Notes under the pieces: model-generated | The model's database searches: none | The model's input: only the letters and a program-made list of their open reading frames with translations | Told to the model about the DNA's origin: nothing | In this document: piece by piece, positions 20,057 to 27,580 of the stretch | How the letters are laid out: each line of letters starts with the position of its first letter | Position numbering within the stretch: the stretch's first letter is position 1 | Position numbers and translations under genes: made by a program | Source: Bradyrhizobium sp. WSM471 | GTDB lineage: Bacteria; Pseudomonadota; Alphaproteobacteria; Rhizobiales; Xanthobacteraceae | Assembly: GCF_000244915.1 (NCBI RefSeq) | Contig: NZ_CM001442.1 | Coordinates: 3,782,001-3,846,000 of the forward strand | DNA length: 64,000 bases | Direction of reading: 5' to 3'

Positions 20057-20389
20057 TCAATCGACGATAAACAGCGTCGCCCCCGTCGCCGTCGAGGACC
20101 GGTGCGCGGCGTCGCCGAAATCCGAGACCTGGTAGCTCATCCCCGCCGTAAGCTTGAACTTGCGGCCGTCGCGCAGCTCGCTGTCGAGCTCGCCCTGCAG
20201 CACGTAGAGCACGTGGCCGCGATCGCACCAATGATCGGCGAGATAGCCCGGCGAATATTCGACCATCCGCACTCGGAGGTCGCCGATGTCGACCGTGCGC
20301 CACTGCGCTTGCCCGGTCTCGCCGGGATGGATGGTCGGCTCGACCTTGCTCCAGTCGGTGACGGTGAAGGGGGAGGTGGGAAGCTTCAT
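20057..20389 (-). CDS. DHCW-motif cupin-fold protein
   Basis: 110-residue single-domain cupin. Signature YLADHWCDRGHVLYVLQGEL supplies the conserved His/Cys/His cluster that names the family, and GMSYQVSDFGDAAHRSSTAT is the second cupin motif. The reaction is unknown. Tail-to-tail spacing with neighbours is short; a family A repeat lies upstream between it and the SnoaL-like gene. Confidence 0.85.
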   Translation of the reverse strand: MKLPTSPFTVTDWSKVEPTIHPGETGQAQWRTVDIGDLRVRMVEYSPGYLADHWCDRGHVLYVLQGELDSELRDGRKFKLTAGMSYQVSDFGDAAHRSSTATGATLFIVD

Positions 20390-20509
20390 CTGGAATCCTG
20401 TGTCAGAGCCGCGCCGGTGTTGTTAGCGCATGTGCTCGCCACAGTCTCCGTCATTGCGTCGCTGCGCCCGCACTGACGCGCTTGGGGCATGCCCCGCGCC
20501 TAACTCCCG

Positions 20510-20614
20510 CTGTCATCGCCCGCGAAGGCGGGCGATCCAGTATTCCAGAGGCCGCAGTGATTGAAGCGATAGGCCGCGGCGTACTGGATTCCCCGCCTTC
20601 GCGGGGAATGACAG
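20510..20614. repeat. Palindromic intergenic repeat, family A copy 3
   Basis: Begins CTGTCATCGCCCGCGAAGG and ends CTTCGCGGGGAATGACAG, with inner arms CCAGTATTCCAGAGG and GCGTACTGGATTCC. Same design as the copies at 5753 and 62416, differing in details of the tips. It separates two leftward genes. Confidence 0.8.
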
Positions 20615-20626
20615 GGTGCGCGAGCG

Positions 20627-20998
20627 TCAATGTGGCAAATGATTCGCCGAGCCCTGCACGATCTTTCCGGCCGCATTCACCCGCAGATATTCGCAGATCC
20701 GCTTTCCCCGCTCGTTCTCGTAGAGCACCGCCACGCTGTCAGGGCTGACGAACAATTCGATGAGCGAGAAATGCAGGTTCGGCAATAGCCCGAGCGCCTT
20801 GCCCCAATAGGCGCGCAACACATCCTTGCCGCGCACGGTACCGCTTTCATCGAACCCCATCGCGGGGATGCGGTCCGAGGTCATGACGACGTCGTCGGCA
20901 TAGAGCGTGAGCACGCGTTCGAGATCTCGGGCGTTCCAGACCTCGATCCAGGTCCGGCCGAGCTCGGCAAGCGTTGATGGCTGATGGTGCTGTGACAT
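20627..20998 (-). CDS. SnoaL-like / NTF2-fold protein
   Basis: 123-residue alpha+beta barrel protein of the SnoaL/NTF2 superfamily: WIEVWNARDLERVLTLYADDVVMTSDRI, GKDVLRAYWGKALGLLPN, SVAVLYENERGKRICEYLRV. Members bind small hydrophobic ligands or act as cyclases/isomerases; the specific role is unknown. The divergent space to guaA contains a perfect inverted repeat (21039-21059) that could control this gene. Confidence 0.8.
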   Translation of the reverse strand: MSQHHQPSTLAELGRTWIEVWNARDLERVLTLYADDVVMTSDRIPAMGFDESGTVRGKDVLRAYWGKALGLLPNLHFSLIELFVSPDSVAVLYENERGKRICEYLRVNAAGKIVQGSANHLPH

Positions 20999-21038
20999 GG
21001 CGGTCTCCCTGATTGCTCCTGTGTGACGCGGAGCACAT

Positions 21039-21059
21039 TAGGTCAATAATACTGACCTA
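21039..21059. promoter_or_regulatory. Inverted repeat, candidate operator
   Basis: Perfect 7-base arms TAGGTCA and TGACCTA separated by ATAATAC, in an A/T-rich patch 40 bases upstream of the SnoaL-like start and about 85 bases upstream of guaA. Size and symmetry fit a dimeric repressor site (TetR, MarR or HxlR-like). No regulator gene is adjacent. Confidence 0.5.
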
Positions 21060-21144
21060 TCTCCATTTGTCCATGCCCAAAGAAGAATGTGGGCGCGCGG
21101 CCCGCGCGGTTGCGGGCAGGGGCGCGGTCGCGTATTTGCTTGCC

Positions 21145-22743
21145 ATGACAGCAGCACAGACCGACCGCTCCGCGTCGACGCCCTCGGTGGCCTCGGCGCA
21201 TGACAAGATTCTCATCGTCGACTTCGGCAGCCAGGTGACGCAGCTCATTGCGCGTCGCGTGCGCGAGGACGGCGTCTATTGCGAGATCGTCCCGTTCAAC
21301 AAGGCCGAACAAGCCTTCAACGAGATGAAGCCGAAGGCGGTGATTCTCTCCGGCGGCCCTGAGTCGGTGCATGAGGCGGGCTCGCCCCGCGCCCCGCAAG
21401 CGATCTTCGATTCCGGCGTGCCGGTGATGGGCATCTGCTACGGCCAGATGACCATGGCGGAGCAGCTCGGGGGCACGGTCGAGGGCGGCCATCACCGCGA
21501 ATTCGGCCGGGCCGATGTCGAGGTGAAAGCGTCGAGCAAGCTGTTCGAGGACGTCTGGTCACCCGGCGGCAAGAACCAGGTCTGGATGAGCCATGGCGAC
21601 CGCATCACGAAAATGCCGCCGGGCTTCTCGGTGGCCGGCACCTCGCCGAACGCGCCCTTCGCGATCATCCAGGACGAGACACGCAAATATTATGGCCTGA
21701 TGTTCCACCCGGAAGTGGTGCACACGCCGGACGGCGCCAAACTGATCCGCAATTTCGTCCGCAAGATCGCCGGCCTTTCCGGCGATTGGACCATGCGCGC
21801 CTTCCGCGAGGAGGAGATCGCCAAGATCCGCGCCCAGGTCGGCAAGGGCAGGGTGCTCTGCGGCCTGTCCGGCGGAGTCGATTCCGCGGTCGCGGCCGTG
21901 CTGATCCACGAAGCGATCGGCGAGCAGCTCACCTGCGTGTTCGTCGATCACGGCATGCTGCGTCTCCACGAAGCCAAGACGGTGGTCGACCTGTTCCGCC
22001 ACCACTACAACATCCCGCTCGTGCACGTGGATGCCTCGAAACAGTTCTTGGGTGAACTCGAAGGCGTCACCGATCCCGAGACCAAGCGCAAGACGATCGG
22101 CCGTCTCTTCATCGAGGTGTTCGAGGCCGAGGCCAAGAAGATCGGCGGCGCCGACTTCCTTGCCCAAGGCACGCTCTATCCCGATGTGATCGAGAGCGTC
22201 TCCTTCACCGGCGGCCCGTCGGTGACGATCAAGTCGCACCACAATGTCGGCGGTCTCCCTGAGCGCATGAACATGAAGCTGGTCGAGCCCCTGCGCGAGC
22301 TGTTCAAGGACGAGGTGCGCAAGCTCGGCCGCGAGCTGGGCCTGCCCGAAATCTTCGTCGGCCGCCACCCGTTCCCGGGCCCCGGCCTCGCCATCCGCTG
22401 CCCCGGCGACATCACGCGCGAAAAACTCGATATCCTGCGCAAGGCCGACGCCGTCTACATCGACCAGATCCGCAAGCACGGCCTCTACGACGACATCTGG
22501 CAGGCGTTCGCCGTGCTGCTCCCGGTGAAGACGGTGGGCGTCATGGGCGACGGCCGCACCTATGATTTCGTGGTCGGCCTGCGCGCCGTCACCTCCACCG
22601 ACGGCATGACCGCGGACTTCTACCAGTTCGACATGAAATTCCTTGGCGAGACCGCCACGCGCATCATCAACGAGGTGAAGGGCGTGAACCGGGTGGTGTA
22701 TGACGTGACCAGCAAGCCGCCGGGGACGATTGAGTGGGAGTAG
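21145..22743 (+). CDS. guaA: GMP synthase (glutamine-hydrolysing)
   Basis: Converts XMP to GMP using ATP and glutamine. Class I amidotransferase triad Cys98 (GICYGQM), His188 and Glu190 (FHPEVVHT); ATP-pyrophosphatase P-loop [14 protein letters not shown] near residue 242; C-terminal dimerisation domain ending TIEWE. The start at 21145 ([11 protein letters not shown]) gives 532 residues; the frame extends to 21013 without a family match. An HNH-nuclease gene follows after 67 bases. Fragments of other guaA alleles occur at 23770-23896 and 30340-30357, marking this 3' end as an integration target. Confidence 0.97.
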   Translation: MTAAQTDRSASTPSVASAHDKILIVDFGSQVTQLIARRVREDGVYCEIVPFNKAEQAFNEMKPKAVILSGGPESVHEAGSPRAPQAIFDSGVPVMGICYGQMTMAEQLGGTVEGGHHREFGRADVEVKASSKLFEDVWSPGGKNQVWMSHGDRITKMPPGFSVAGTSPNAPFAIIQDETRKYYGLMFHPEVVHTPDGAKLIRNFVRKIAGLSGDWTMRAFREEEIAKIRAQVGKGRVLCGLSGGVDSAVAAVLIHEAIGEQLTCVFVDHGMLRLHEAKTVVDLFRHHYNIPLVHVDASKQFLGELEGVTDPETKRKTIGRLFIEVFEAEAKKIGGADFLAQGTLYPDVIESVSFTGGPSVTIKSHHNVGGLPERMNMKLVEPLRELFKDEVRKLGRELGLPEIFVGRHPFPGPGLAIRCPGDITREKLDILRKADAVYIDQIRKHGLYDDIWQAFAVLLPVKTVGVMGDGRTYDFVVGLRAVTSTDGMTADFYQFDMKFLGETATRIINEVKGVNRVVYDVTSKPPGTIEWE

Positions 22744-22810
22744 GGGATCTCAACGGTAGGTCGTCGCTCATCAGCTGTTTTCATCCCAGAGAGGCGGCGC
22801 CGCATTAGCC

Positions 22811-23710
22811 ATGGGATTTGGCGTATTCATCCATCGATCGGACTCGATCTACGATGACAGCCCGGCTGAACGCTATCAGTTTCCCAGCCAGTACTTGCGT
22901 CGCGTTGAAGCCTGCGTCGGCAACTGGATCATTTACTATGAACCGAGCAAGATAGCCGAAACGCGCGGCTACTTTGCGATTGCGAAGGTACGGCAAGTTA
23001 TTCCCGATCCCGGCACGCCGGGGATGTACCTTGCTTTGATTGAGCCGGGCAGCTATTTCGATTTCGCCAATCCTGTTCCATTCAGCAGTCCCTCTGGTCC
23101 TGTGGAGCGCGGCGTCTTAAACGAGCAGGGACGAATTTCAGGACGTGCTCAGTCTGCGGTCCGTCCAATCTCTCCAGACGATCTCAATACAATATGCGGA
23201 CTTGGTTTGGCGGAGAATGCGCCGCTGCTGCCGCGGCGCGACGAGGACTTCCACTCACTCGATCTCAACGAGGAGCAGACGACGTTCAGCTTCGACCAAC
23301 AGCGCGAACGTGTTAACCTGACAGTATCGAGAATCTTGCGTGATCGAGTTTTCCGCCGCATCGTGCTCCGCGCCTATGATGAGCGATGCGCTATTACCGG
23401 GCTAAAGCTCATCAATGGGATGGGCCGTGCAGAGGTCGCAGCCGCTCACATACGACCTGTCGAGGCACACGGGCCCGACATCATTAGCAATGGCATCGCT
23501 CTTTCTGGCACCGCGCATTGGATGTTCGATCGCGGTCTCATTAGCCTGGCGGACAATCTCGAGATATTGGTCTCGCGCCACACCAACGATCCGGACGGAG
23601 CGCGATCGATCATCAATAATACTGGGCATGCACTTGCGCCGCGACGGATATCGGATCGTCCACATCCGCATTTCCTAAAATGGCATCGCGAGCATTGCTT
23701 CAAGCAATAG
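22811..23710 (+). CDS. HNH endonuclease with N-terminal PUA/EVE-like region
   Basis: 299-residue protein. The C-terminal third is an HNH_2-type nuclease: CAITG (about residue 197), AAHIRP with the first catalytic His, NGIALSGTAHWMFDRGLI with Asn and second His. The N-terminal 95 residues (GNWIIYYEPSKIAETRGYFA, IPDPGTPGMYLALIEPGSY) read like a small PUA/EVE-type beta barrel, a fold used elsewhere to recognise modified bases; this fold call is inference. The two parts suggest a modification-sensitive restriction-type nuclease, but no methyltransferase is adjacent. Base composition is less G/C-rich than guaA. A broken paralogue, about 82 percent identical over its first 120 residues, lies at 30420-31318. 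Confidence 0.85.
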   Translation: MGFGVFIHRSDSIYDDSPAERYQFPSQYLRRVEACVGNWIIYYEPSKIAETRGYFAIAKVRQVIPDPGTPGMYLALIEPGSYFDFANPVPFSSPSGPVERGVLNEQGRISGRAQSAVRPISPDDLNTICGLGLAENAPLLPRRDEDFHSLDLNEEQTTFSFDQQRERVNLTVSRILRDRVFRRIVLRAYDERCAITGLKLINGMGRAEVAAAHIRPVEAHGPDIISNGIALSGTAHWMFDRGLISLADNLEILVSRHTNDPDGARSIINNTGHALAPRRISDRPHPHFLKWHREHCFKQ

Positions 23711-23769
23711 GCGGTACCGGAGAAGCCTAAGACGGACAGACCGCAGCAGAATCCGTCGCATTTGCGGTG

Positions 23770-23896
23770 GTCTACATCGACCAGATCCGCAAGCACGGCC
23801 TCTACGACGACATCTGGCAGGCCTTTGCGGTGGCTCCCCGTCAAGACCGTCGGCGTCATGGGTGACGGCCGCACCTACGAGTTCGTCGTGGGCTTG
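23770..23896 (+). pseudogene. guaA: Internal guaA fragment, frameshifted
   Basis: 127 bases match guaA 22452-22580. [21 protein letters not shown] is followed, after loss of two bases in the codon equivalent to CTG in LLPVK, by [21 protein letters not shown] in another frame. Several third-position differences (for example CCCGTCAAGACCGTC versus CCGGTGAAGACGGTG) show that it derives from a different guaA allele, not a fresh copy of the local gene. It lies 60 bases downstream of the HNH gene. Confidence 0.88.
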
Positions 23897-24005
23897 ATAG
23901 CGGCGCTGTCGCCCATTGGCCTTTGGTGGTGCCATCGGAGCAATGCTCTGCCACTCGCCAATTAGACCCGCTTTGGTGCAGACGTCCCTGCGCGGATGAC
24001 GGATG

Positions 24006-24398
24006 CTAGGAGGGTATCTCCTGTGCGATCTCCCACATATGACCGGATGGGTCGGAAAAGGCGGCGGTGCGGCGACCCCAGGGACGATCGATAGGGCCGT
24101 TCACTAGTTCCACGCCGCTTTGCCGGAGCCTTACGCAGGCATCATCGACATCGCTGACTCGAATGGTCATGAGCATGCGAGGTCCGGCGCTCGAAGCAGC
24201 CGGCATCAACGGCTGGACGAGCTGCAGTGCCTCCGTCTCCTGAAGCAAATTGACCATGACACCACCAAGCCCGATCACGCTGCATACCGCGTCGGAATAG
24301 ATAGGCTTGGCGTCGAACACGGCCTCGTAGAATGTCCTCGCGCGCGCGAGGTCGTCAACGAAGAGGGTCACGCACTCTAGATTGTTCAAGCTTTTCAT
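24006..24398 (-). CDS. VOC-superfamily protein (glyoxalase/bleomycin-resistance fold)
   Basis: 130-residue vicinal-oxygen-chelate protein: ECVTLFVDDLARARTFYEAVF opens the first beta-alpha-beta-beta-beta module, MLMTIRVSDVDDACVRLRQSG opens the second, and AAFSDPSGHMWEIAQEI closes with the metal-binding Glu/His type motif. Such proteins act as lyases, isomerases or drug-binding proteins; the substrate is unknown. It is the first intact gene after the guaA fragment. Confidence 0.85.
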   Translation of the reverse strand: MKSLNNLECVTLFVDDLARARTFYEAVFDAKPIYSDAVCSVIGLGGVMVNLLQETEALQLVQPLMPAASSAGPRMLMTIRVSDVDDACVRLRQSGVELVNGPIDRPWGRRTAAFSDPSGHMWEIAQEIPS

Positions 24399-24488
24399 TC
24401 GCGGGCCTCGGTTGACCAGTCAGTCGAGTTTCTTCTGACAAAAGATAGCAACGTATTTGAAAATAATGAAGCAGCGCCACGATCGCGT

Positions 24489-24535
24489 CTGGCGGCGTAC
24501 CGAACGGAGAATGCCTTGTTGACCGACACGGGACT
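24489..24535 (+). repeat. Direct repeat 1: remnant of integrase gene start
   Basis: 47 bases matching 25765-25811 at 43 positions: CTGGCGGCG, then CGAACGGAGAAT, then CCTTGTTGACCGA and ACGGGACT. In both copies the end encodes LLTDTGL, the first residues of a P4-type tyrosine integrase. In this copy homology stops right after TDTGL. Confidence 0.8.
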
Positions 24536-24661
24536 GGAGTCACGGTGTCAGTGCACACAACTTCCGCCGCCCTAAGTGCAAGGATGGGTATCGCTGCGCT
24601 CCACCTCATCCTGCGAGCTGCCGCGAGGGTCGCGTCTTGAAGCCGGCGAACCAAAGCTATA

Positions 24662-24690
24662 TGTTCAACAATATGCCGATTTGTTCAACA
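24662..24690 (+). promoter_or_regulatory. Paired TGTTCAACA boxes, candidate TA autoregulatory operator
   Basis: The odd palindrome TGTTCAACA occurs at 24662-24670 and again at 24682-24690, exactly 20 bases (two helical turns) apart, immediately upstream of the antitoxin SD (AGGGAG at 24692-24697). This spacing fits cooperative binding of two antitoxin dimers on the same face of DNA. Confidence 0.6.
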
Positions 24691-24702
24691 TGAGGGAGCG
24701 CC

Positions 24703-25077
24703 ATGGCAGGAGTTTCGTCAAAACGGCCGGCGGCGCGAAGTCGGCGGCGGTCGCCGGGCAGTGGCCTTACGGGCGGGGCGCGGCGGCCAAAGCGCGTCCA
24801 AGGTGACGCAAAAGGCGAAATCCAGCTCGGCAGCGTACGCGTGGAGGCGGTGATGCGGGCCGCCGAGCAATCCGGTCTCCTCAGTAGGAAGAGCGGCCGG
24901 ATCGCCGGCCGCGTCAGTCCGGCGCTGATCAGGCAAGCCAAACGGCAGACCGGAATCGTGGCCGATACGGACCTGATCGAGTTTGCTCTGGCCAGCATCG
25001 CTCTGGAGGACAATTTCGCCGAGGACTTTCGGAAGTCACGAGGCAAGGTCGATCCTGATCTGAAACTCGGCTTCTGA
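24703..25077 (+). CDS. Putative antitoxin of PIN-domain toxin pair
   Basis: 124 residues. The first 45 are basic and low-complexity (KRPAARSRRRSPG), suited to nucleic-acid contact. The remainder has RVEAVMRAAEQSGLL and SPALIRQAKRQTGIVADTDL, then IEFALASIALEDNFAEDFRK, resembling the helical body of antitoxins that precede PIN toxins. The start ATG 24703 follows AGGGAGCGCC. The stop is one base before the GTG start of the toxin, so the pair is coupled. Assigning it as antitoxin rests mainly on position and size; I know no named family. Confidence 0.65.
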   Translation: MAGVSSKRPAARSRRRSPGSGLTGGARRPKRVQGDAKGEIQLGSVRVEAVMRAAEQSGLLSRKSGRIAGRVSPALIRQAKRQTGIVADTDLIEFALASIALEDNFAEDFRKSRGKVDPDLKLGF

Positions 25078-25078
25078 C

Positions 25079-25645
25079 GTGGCGGAGTTCGATTTCGACG
25101 CCGCATGCAGGTGGGCCCGGTTCAACCCCAAGCGAACGCTCGCCCGGCGTCATGACAACGTCCTTCCGTTCGTCGCCGCCGGCCAGATCGGTGGGCAGGG
25201 GCTCTTGCTCGACACCTGCGTCTACATCGACCAGATGCAGGCGCGCGCGCCAGCTCTGCTGGAAGAGCTCATCGCGCATCGCCAGGTCAATCATTCGTCG
25301 GTTGCCATTCAGGAATTGATGCACACTGTCGGCGTGCTGAACCCGGCTGACAAGCGGACCCCGCGGGTCACCGCCGAGATTGGCAAGCGGATCAAGGCGA
25401 TGCCGCCCCATCGAATCTTTACGCCAGACATCGAGGTGCTCGGCAGAGCAGCGCTGCTGTCGGGAATCCTCTGCCGGCTCCAGGGCTACGGGAACGATCT
25501 GAAGCTTCGGGCGCTCGGGGATAGTGTGCTGTTCCTCCAGGCGCGGAAGCTCGGCCTTGTCGTGCTGACGACGAATATTGGTGACTTTGATATCCTGGTC
25601 CAGCTCATGCCCGGCGGGCGGGCACTGTTCTATCGGCAGATATGA
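25079..25645 (+). CDS. Large PIN-domain protein, probable toxin
   Basis: 188 residues starting at GTG 25079. The PIN core begins at residue 42 (LLLDTCVYIDQM, first Asp), followed by VAIQELMHTV (Glu), ALGDSVLFLQARKLG (Asp) and VLTTNIGDFDILV (final acidic pair). An N-terminal extension of about 40 residues (FDAACRWARFNPKRTLARRH) is unusual, since VapC toxins are normally near 130 residues. Expected to be a Mg-dependent ribonuclease silenced by the protein encoded just upstream. The module is bracketed by integrase-start remnants, suggesting transfer. Confidence 0.75.
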   Translation: MAEFDFDAACRWARFNPKRTLARRHDNVLPFVAAGQIGGQGLLLDTCVYIDQMQARAPALLEELIAHRQVNHSSVAIQELMHTVGVLNPADKRTPRVTAEIGKRIKAMPPHRIFTPDIEVLGRAALLSGILCRLQGYGNDLKLRALGDSVLFLQARKLGLVVLTTNIGDFDILVQLMPGGRALFYRQI

Positions 25646-25739
25646 GGCTTCCGACGACCGCTGATTCTCTACCAACCGTTCATGCTCGCGGAGCCCATTG
25701 CACAAACGGAAATACGGTGGCTCCGTTTCGGTCGGTTCT

Positions 25740-25764
25740 GTACCATCATGGTCCATGATGGTAC
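25740..25764. repeat. Perfect 11-base inverted repeat
   Basis: Arms GTACCATCATG and CATGATGGTAC with spacer GTC, directly abutting integrase-remnant repeat 2. It has no T-run, so an operator or recombination-protein site is more likely than a terminator. No matching copy precedes repeat 1. Confidence 0.7.
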
Positions 25765-25811
25765 CTGGCGGCGAATCGAACGGAGAATACCTTGTTGACC
25801 GATACGGGACT
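25765..25811 (+). repeat. Direct repeat 2: integrase upstream region and start
   Basis: Second copy of the 47-base repeat at 24489-24535. Here it continues into a longer integrase fragment (25795-25944). The two copies bracket the PIN toxin-antitoxin module. Confidence 0.8.
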
Positions 25812-25944
25812 TCCGAAGCTCAAGCGTGGCAAGACGCTTTGCAAGCGCGGCGACCGCGACGGCATGTACGTTGCCGTCCCGCCCATCAATGGGCGTAAGC
25901 AGATCCGGGAAAGTGGTCACCACACCATCGAGGTGGTGCGTTGA
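25795..25944 (+). pseudogene. N-terminal fragment of a tyrosine-type (P4-like) integrase
   Basis: About 49 codons: LTDTGLPKLKRGKTLCKRGDR, then DGMYVAVPPINGRKQI, ending at TGA 25942-25944. The order TDTGL - KLK - DRDGMYVAV - INGR matches the arm-binding N-terminus of integrases found on alphaproteobacterial islands. The stretch between VAV and INGR is shortened, and the catalytic domain (R..HxxR..Y) is absent, so it is dead. The stop overlaps the ATG of the next gene. Confidence 0.75.
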
Positions 25945-26327
25945 TGCGCGCCGCGTTGAAAGTGGTGATGGCCGCAACATTTGCCATGCCGGCTGCGGTG
26001 GCTCTGGCGAAGTCTCCGGACTGCGCGAGTTGGCCCACCAACATGGCCCTCGTGCACCTCAAGAACGCCGGCCTGATTGATATCCCATCAGTGGTCGAGG
26101 CGCAGACCAAGGCCGTTCGTCTCGCATCCGAAAAGATCGGCAAGGACCTCTACCTGCAGGTTTACGACATCACGTTTCACACCAAGGATGGCAAGACAAT
26201 CGAGGTCATCACGAAAAACCAAGCATCAAGCGAAGAATGCTCGATGAGCGGCGTCGACGTCTATTTGGTCTCGAAGAAAATCGGCGGGTCGGCGGAGCTG
26301 CCATCTGACGGCACGCCTAAAAAGTGA
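25944..26327 (+). CDS. Secreted hypothetical protein
   Basis: 127 residues with a signal peptide: MRAALKVVMAATFAMPAAVA followed by LAK, with cleavage expected after the Ala-x-Ala region. The mature part has two cysteines (SPDCASWPTN and SSEECSMSG) that may form a disulfide, and a central beta-rich stretch LYLQVYDITFHTKDGKTIEV. No family recognised; probably periplasmic. Confidence 0.65.
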   Translation: MRAALKVVMAATFAMPAAVALAKSPDCASWPTNMALVHLKNAGLIDIPSVVEAQTKAVRLASEKIGKDLYLQVYDITFHTKDGKTIEVITKNQASSEECSMSGVDVYLVSKKIGGSAELPSDGTPKK

Positions 26328-26379
26328 TCCGGCAGCACCGGAAGCTCAAGAACTGCAACTGACCCGCAGCGGATGCGTA

Positions 26380-26407
26380 GGGCGGATTACGCTTCGCTAA
26401 TCCGCCC
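26380..26407. repeat. Palindromic intergenic repeat, family E (likely terminator)
   Basis: Perfect 10-base arms GGGCGGATTA and TAATCCGCCC with loop CGCTTCGC, in the context GCGTAG...TTCG. This sequence type recurs in many rhizobial intergenic regions. Here it lies between convergent genes and can fold on both transcripts. Confidence 0.8.
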
Positions 26408-26418
26408 TTCGATCTCTG

Positions 26419-27051
26419 TCAGGGCTTCACGAACCGATAGGCGAAGCGATCGGTCTTGCCCTTGATCGCGGGATCGAACACCTTGATCGAATGCGGATCG
26501 TCCTTGTTCGCGAGCAGGGTGCTTTCCGCGTCCAGCACGAAGCCGGCCGCCTCCACCTCCTCGCGAACGGAGGCAGGCTCGATCCGATGCAGTGACTGGG
26601 CGTCGCTCGCGCCGGCGCCGAGCGCGGCGGCGTGGTCTATGATGACGTAGGACCCGCCGGGCTTCAGCCGCTCGTAGACGGCGCGATTGAAGCGCGCCGC
26701 CGTCGCGCCCCTGGCCTGGATCAGCGCGGTGTGGAGATCGTGGTAGAACAGGTGCAGCCACAGGACGTCAGCTGCTTGCGTCGCTTGCGGCATCGCCACG
26801 AGGTCCCCCGACACGGCTTCGACGTTATCTCGACCCGGCTCCTTCGCGAGCGACCGCATGAGGCCGAGCGGATCGTTCTTGAAGTGCGCGACTTCGGCCG
26901 GCACGAAGCTGTAGACTCGTCCGTCGGCCCCCACGATCTCGGAGAAGAGACGGGTCCAGTCGCCGTCGCCCGGGTAAACGTCGATGACGGTGGAGCCCGC
27001 ATCGATGCGTGCGAACTGGATCAACTCGGCTAGCTTGGATTGGTCGTACAT
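26419..27051 (-). CDS. SAM-dependent class I methyltransferase-like protein
   Basis: 210 residues. STVIDVYPGDGDWTRLFSEI at about residues 19-38 is the SAM-binding motif I with the usual ExGxG pattern altered to YPGDG; YSFVP is post-I; ADVLWLHLFYHDL and LKPGGSYVIIDHAA follow as motifs II and III. The acceptor is unknown. The ribosome-binding site AAAGGAGATCCCG precedes ATG 27051. First stop-proximal gene of a leftward cluster with an NTF2-like protein and two SDRs. Confidence 0.8.
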   Translation of the reverse strand: MYDQSKLAELIQFARIDAGSTVIDVYPGDGDWTRLFSEIVGADGRVYSFVPAEVAHFKNDPLGLMRSLAKEPGRDNVEAVSGDLVAMPQATQAADVLWLHLFYHDLHTALIQARGATAARFNRAVYERLKPGGSYVIIDHAAALGAGASDAQSLHRIEPASVREEVEAAGFVLDAESTLLANKDDPHSIKVFDPAIKGKTDRFAYRFVKP

Positions 27052-27062
27052 CGGGATCTCCT

Positions 27063-27473
27063 TTAGGCCGGGGCATTCGATGCGCGCGCGGCTCGCGCCA
27101 GTGCTTGCGTGTCGACGTACTCCCGGATGTTCGTCAGTCTGCCGTTTCGAACGGTGATGGCGAACACCCAGTCGTCCCTAAACGTCTTGTTCGTGGCTTT
27201 GATCTTTCCCTTTGCGAGGCCGACGACCAGGACCCGGTCTCCTTGCGCGACGAACTCCCGGGCTCCCGTGGACGTTTCTACCGACTTGGATGCCGTCTCA
27301 AGCAGATCCGTCACCCCCTCGTGCCCGCGGTGCGTTCCGGCCAGCGGCCAGCCCTCGCCGGGGATGACCCACTCGATGTCTTCGGTGACCATCGCGAGCA
27401 GAGCCTCGCCGTCGCCGCGGCCGATCGCGGCGAAGAAGTCCTTCACGGTCTGGATGTTGTTCTCGATGCTCAT
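27063..27473 (-). CDS. NTF2-like / SnoaL-like protein (ketosteroid-isomerase fold)
   Basis: 136 residues: NIQTVKDFFAAIGRGDGEAL, EDIEWVIPGEGWPLAGTHRG, FRDDWVFAITVRNGRLTNIREY, which is a complete SnoaL_2-type cone-shaped barrel. These proteins are ligand-binding or isomerase-like. The ATG at 27473 has GGAGAAATTCCC upstream; a longer frame to 27494 runs into the 34-base palindrome. Confidence 0.85.
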   Translation of the reverse strand: MSIENNIQTVKDFFAAIGRGDGEALLAMVTEDIEWVIPGEGWPLAGTHRGHEGVTDLLETASKSVETSTGAREFVAQGDRVLVVGLAKGKIKATNKTFRDDWVFAITVRNGRLTNIREYVDTQALARAARASNAPA

Positions 27474-27490
27474 GGGAATTTCTCCATCTC

Positions 27491-27524
27491 GCACGGATCG
27501 GATCGCACGCGATCCGATCCGTGC
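27491..27524. repeat. 34-base perfect palindrome with 2-base centre
   Basis: Arms GCACGGATCGGATCGC and its exact complement GCGATCCGATCCGTGC flank AC. It sits 18 bases upstream of the NTF2-like ATG and 57 bases after the SDR stop, on the leftward transcript. It could be a transcriptional attenuator, an operator, or a mobile palindromic repeat. Confidence 0.85.
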
Positions 27525-27580
27525 CTCGTAGCCTTGCCGGTGGGCACGGCGTGAATTCGACCAGTCCTTTGATGTCGCGG

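Larger units (their letters stand above)
24399..24702. other. Gene-free stretch with integrase remnant and TA promoter
   Basis: About 304 bases without a credible gene. It holds the upstream part of an integrase gene (24489-24535, see repeat entry) and the promoter zone of the following toxin-antitoxin pair with two TGTTCAACA boxes. The rest (24400-24488 and 24536-24655) shows nothing I recognise. Confidence 0.6.

Noticed and set aside
23711..24005. Possible short gene after the HNH endonuclease
   Set aside because: Its only protein-like part is the frameshifted guaA fragment, so it is recorded as a pseudogene piece.
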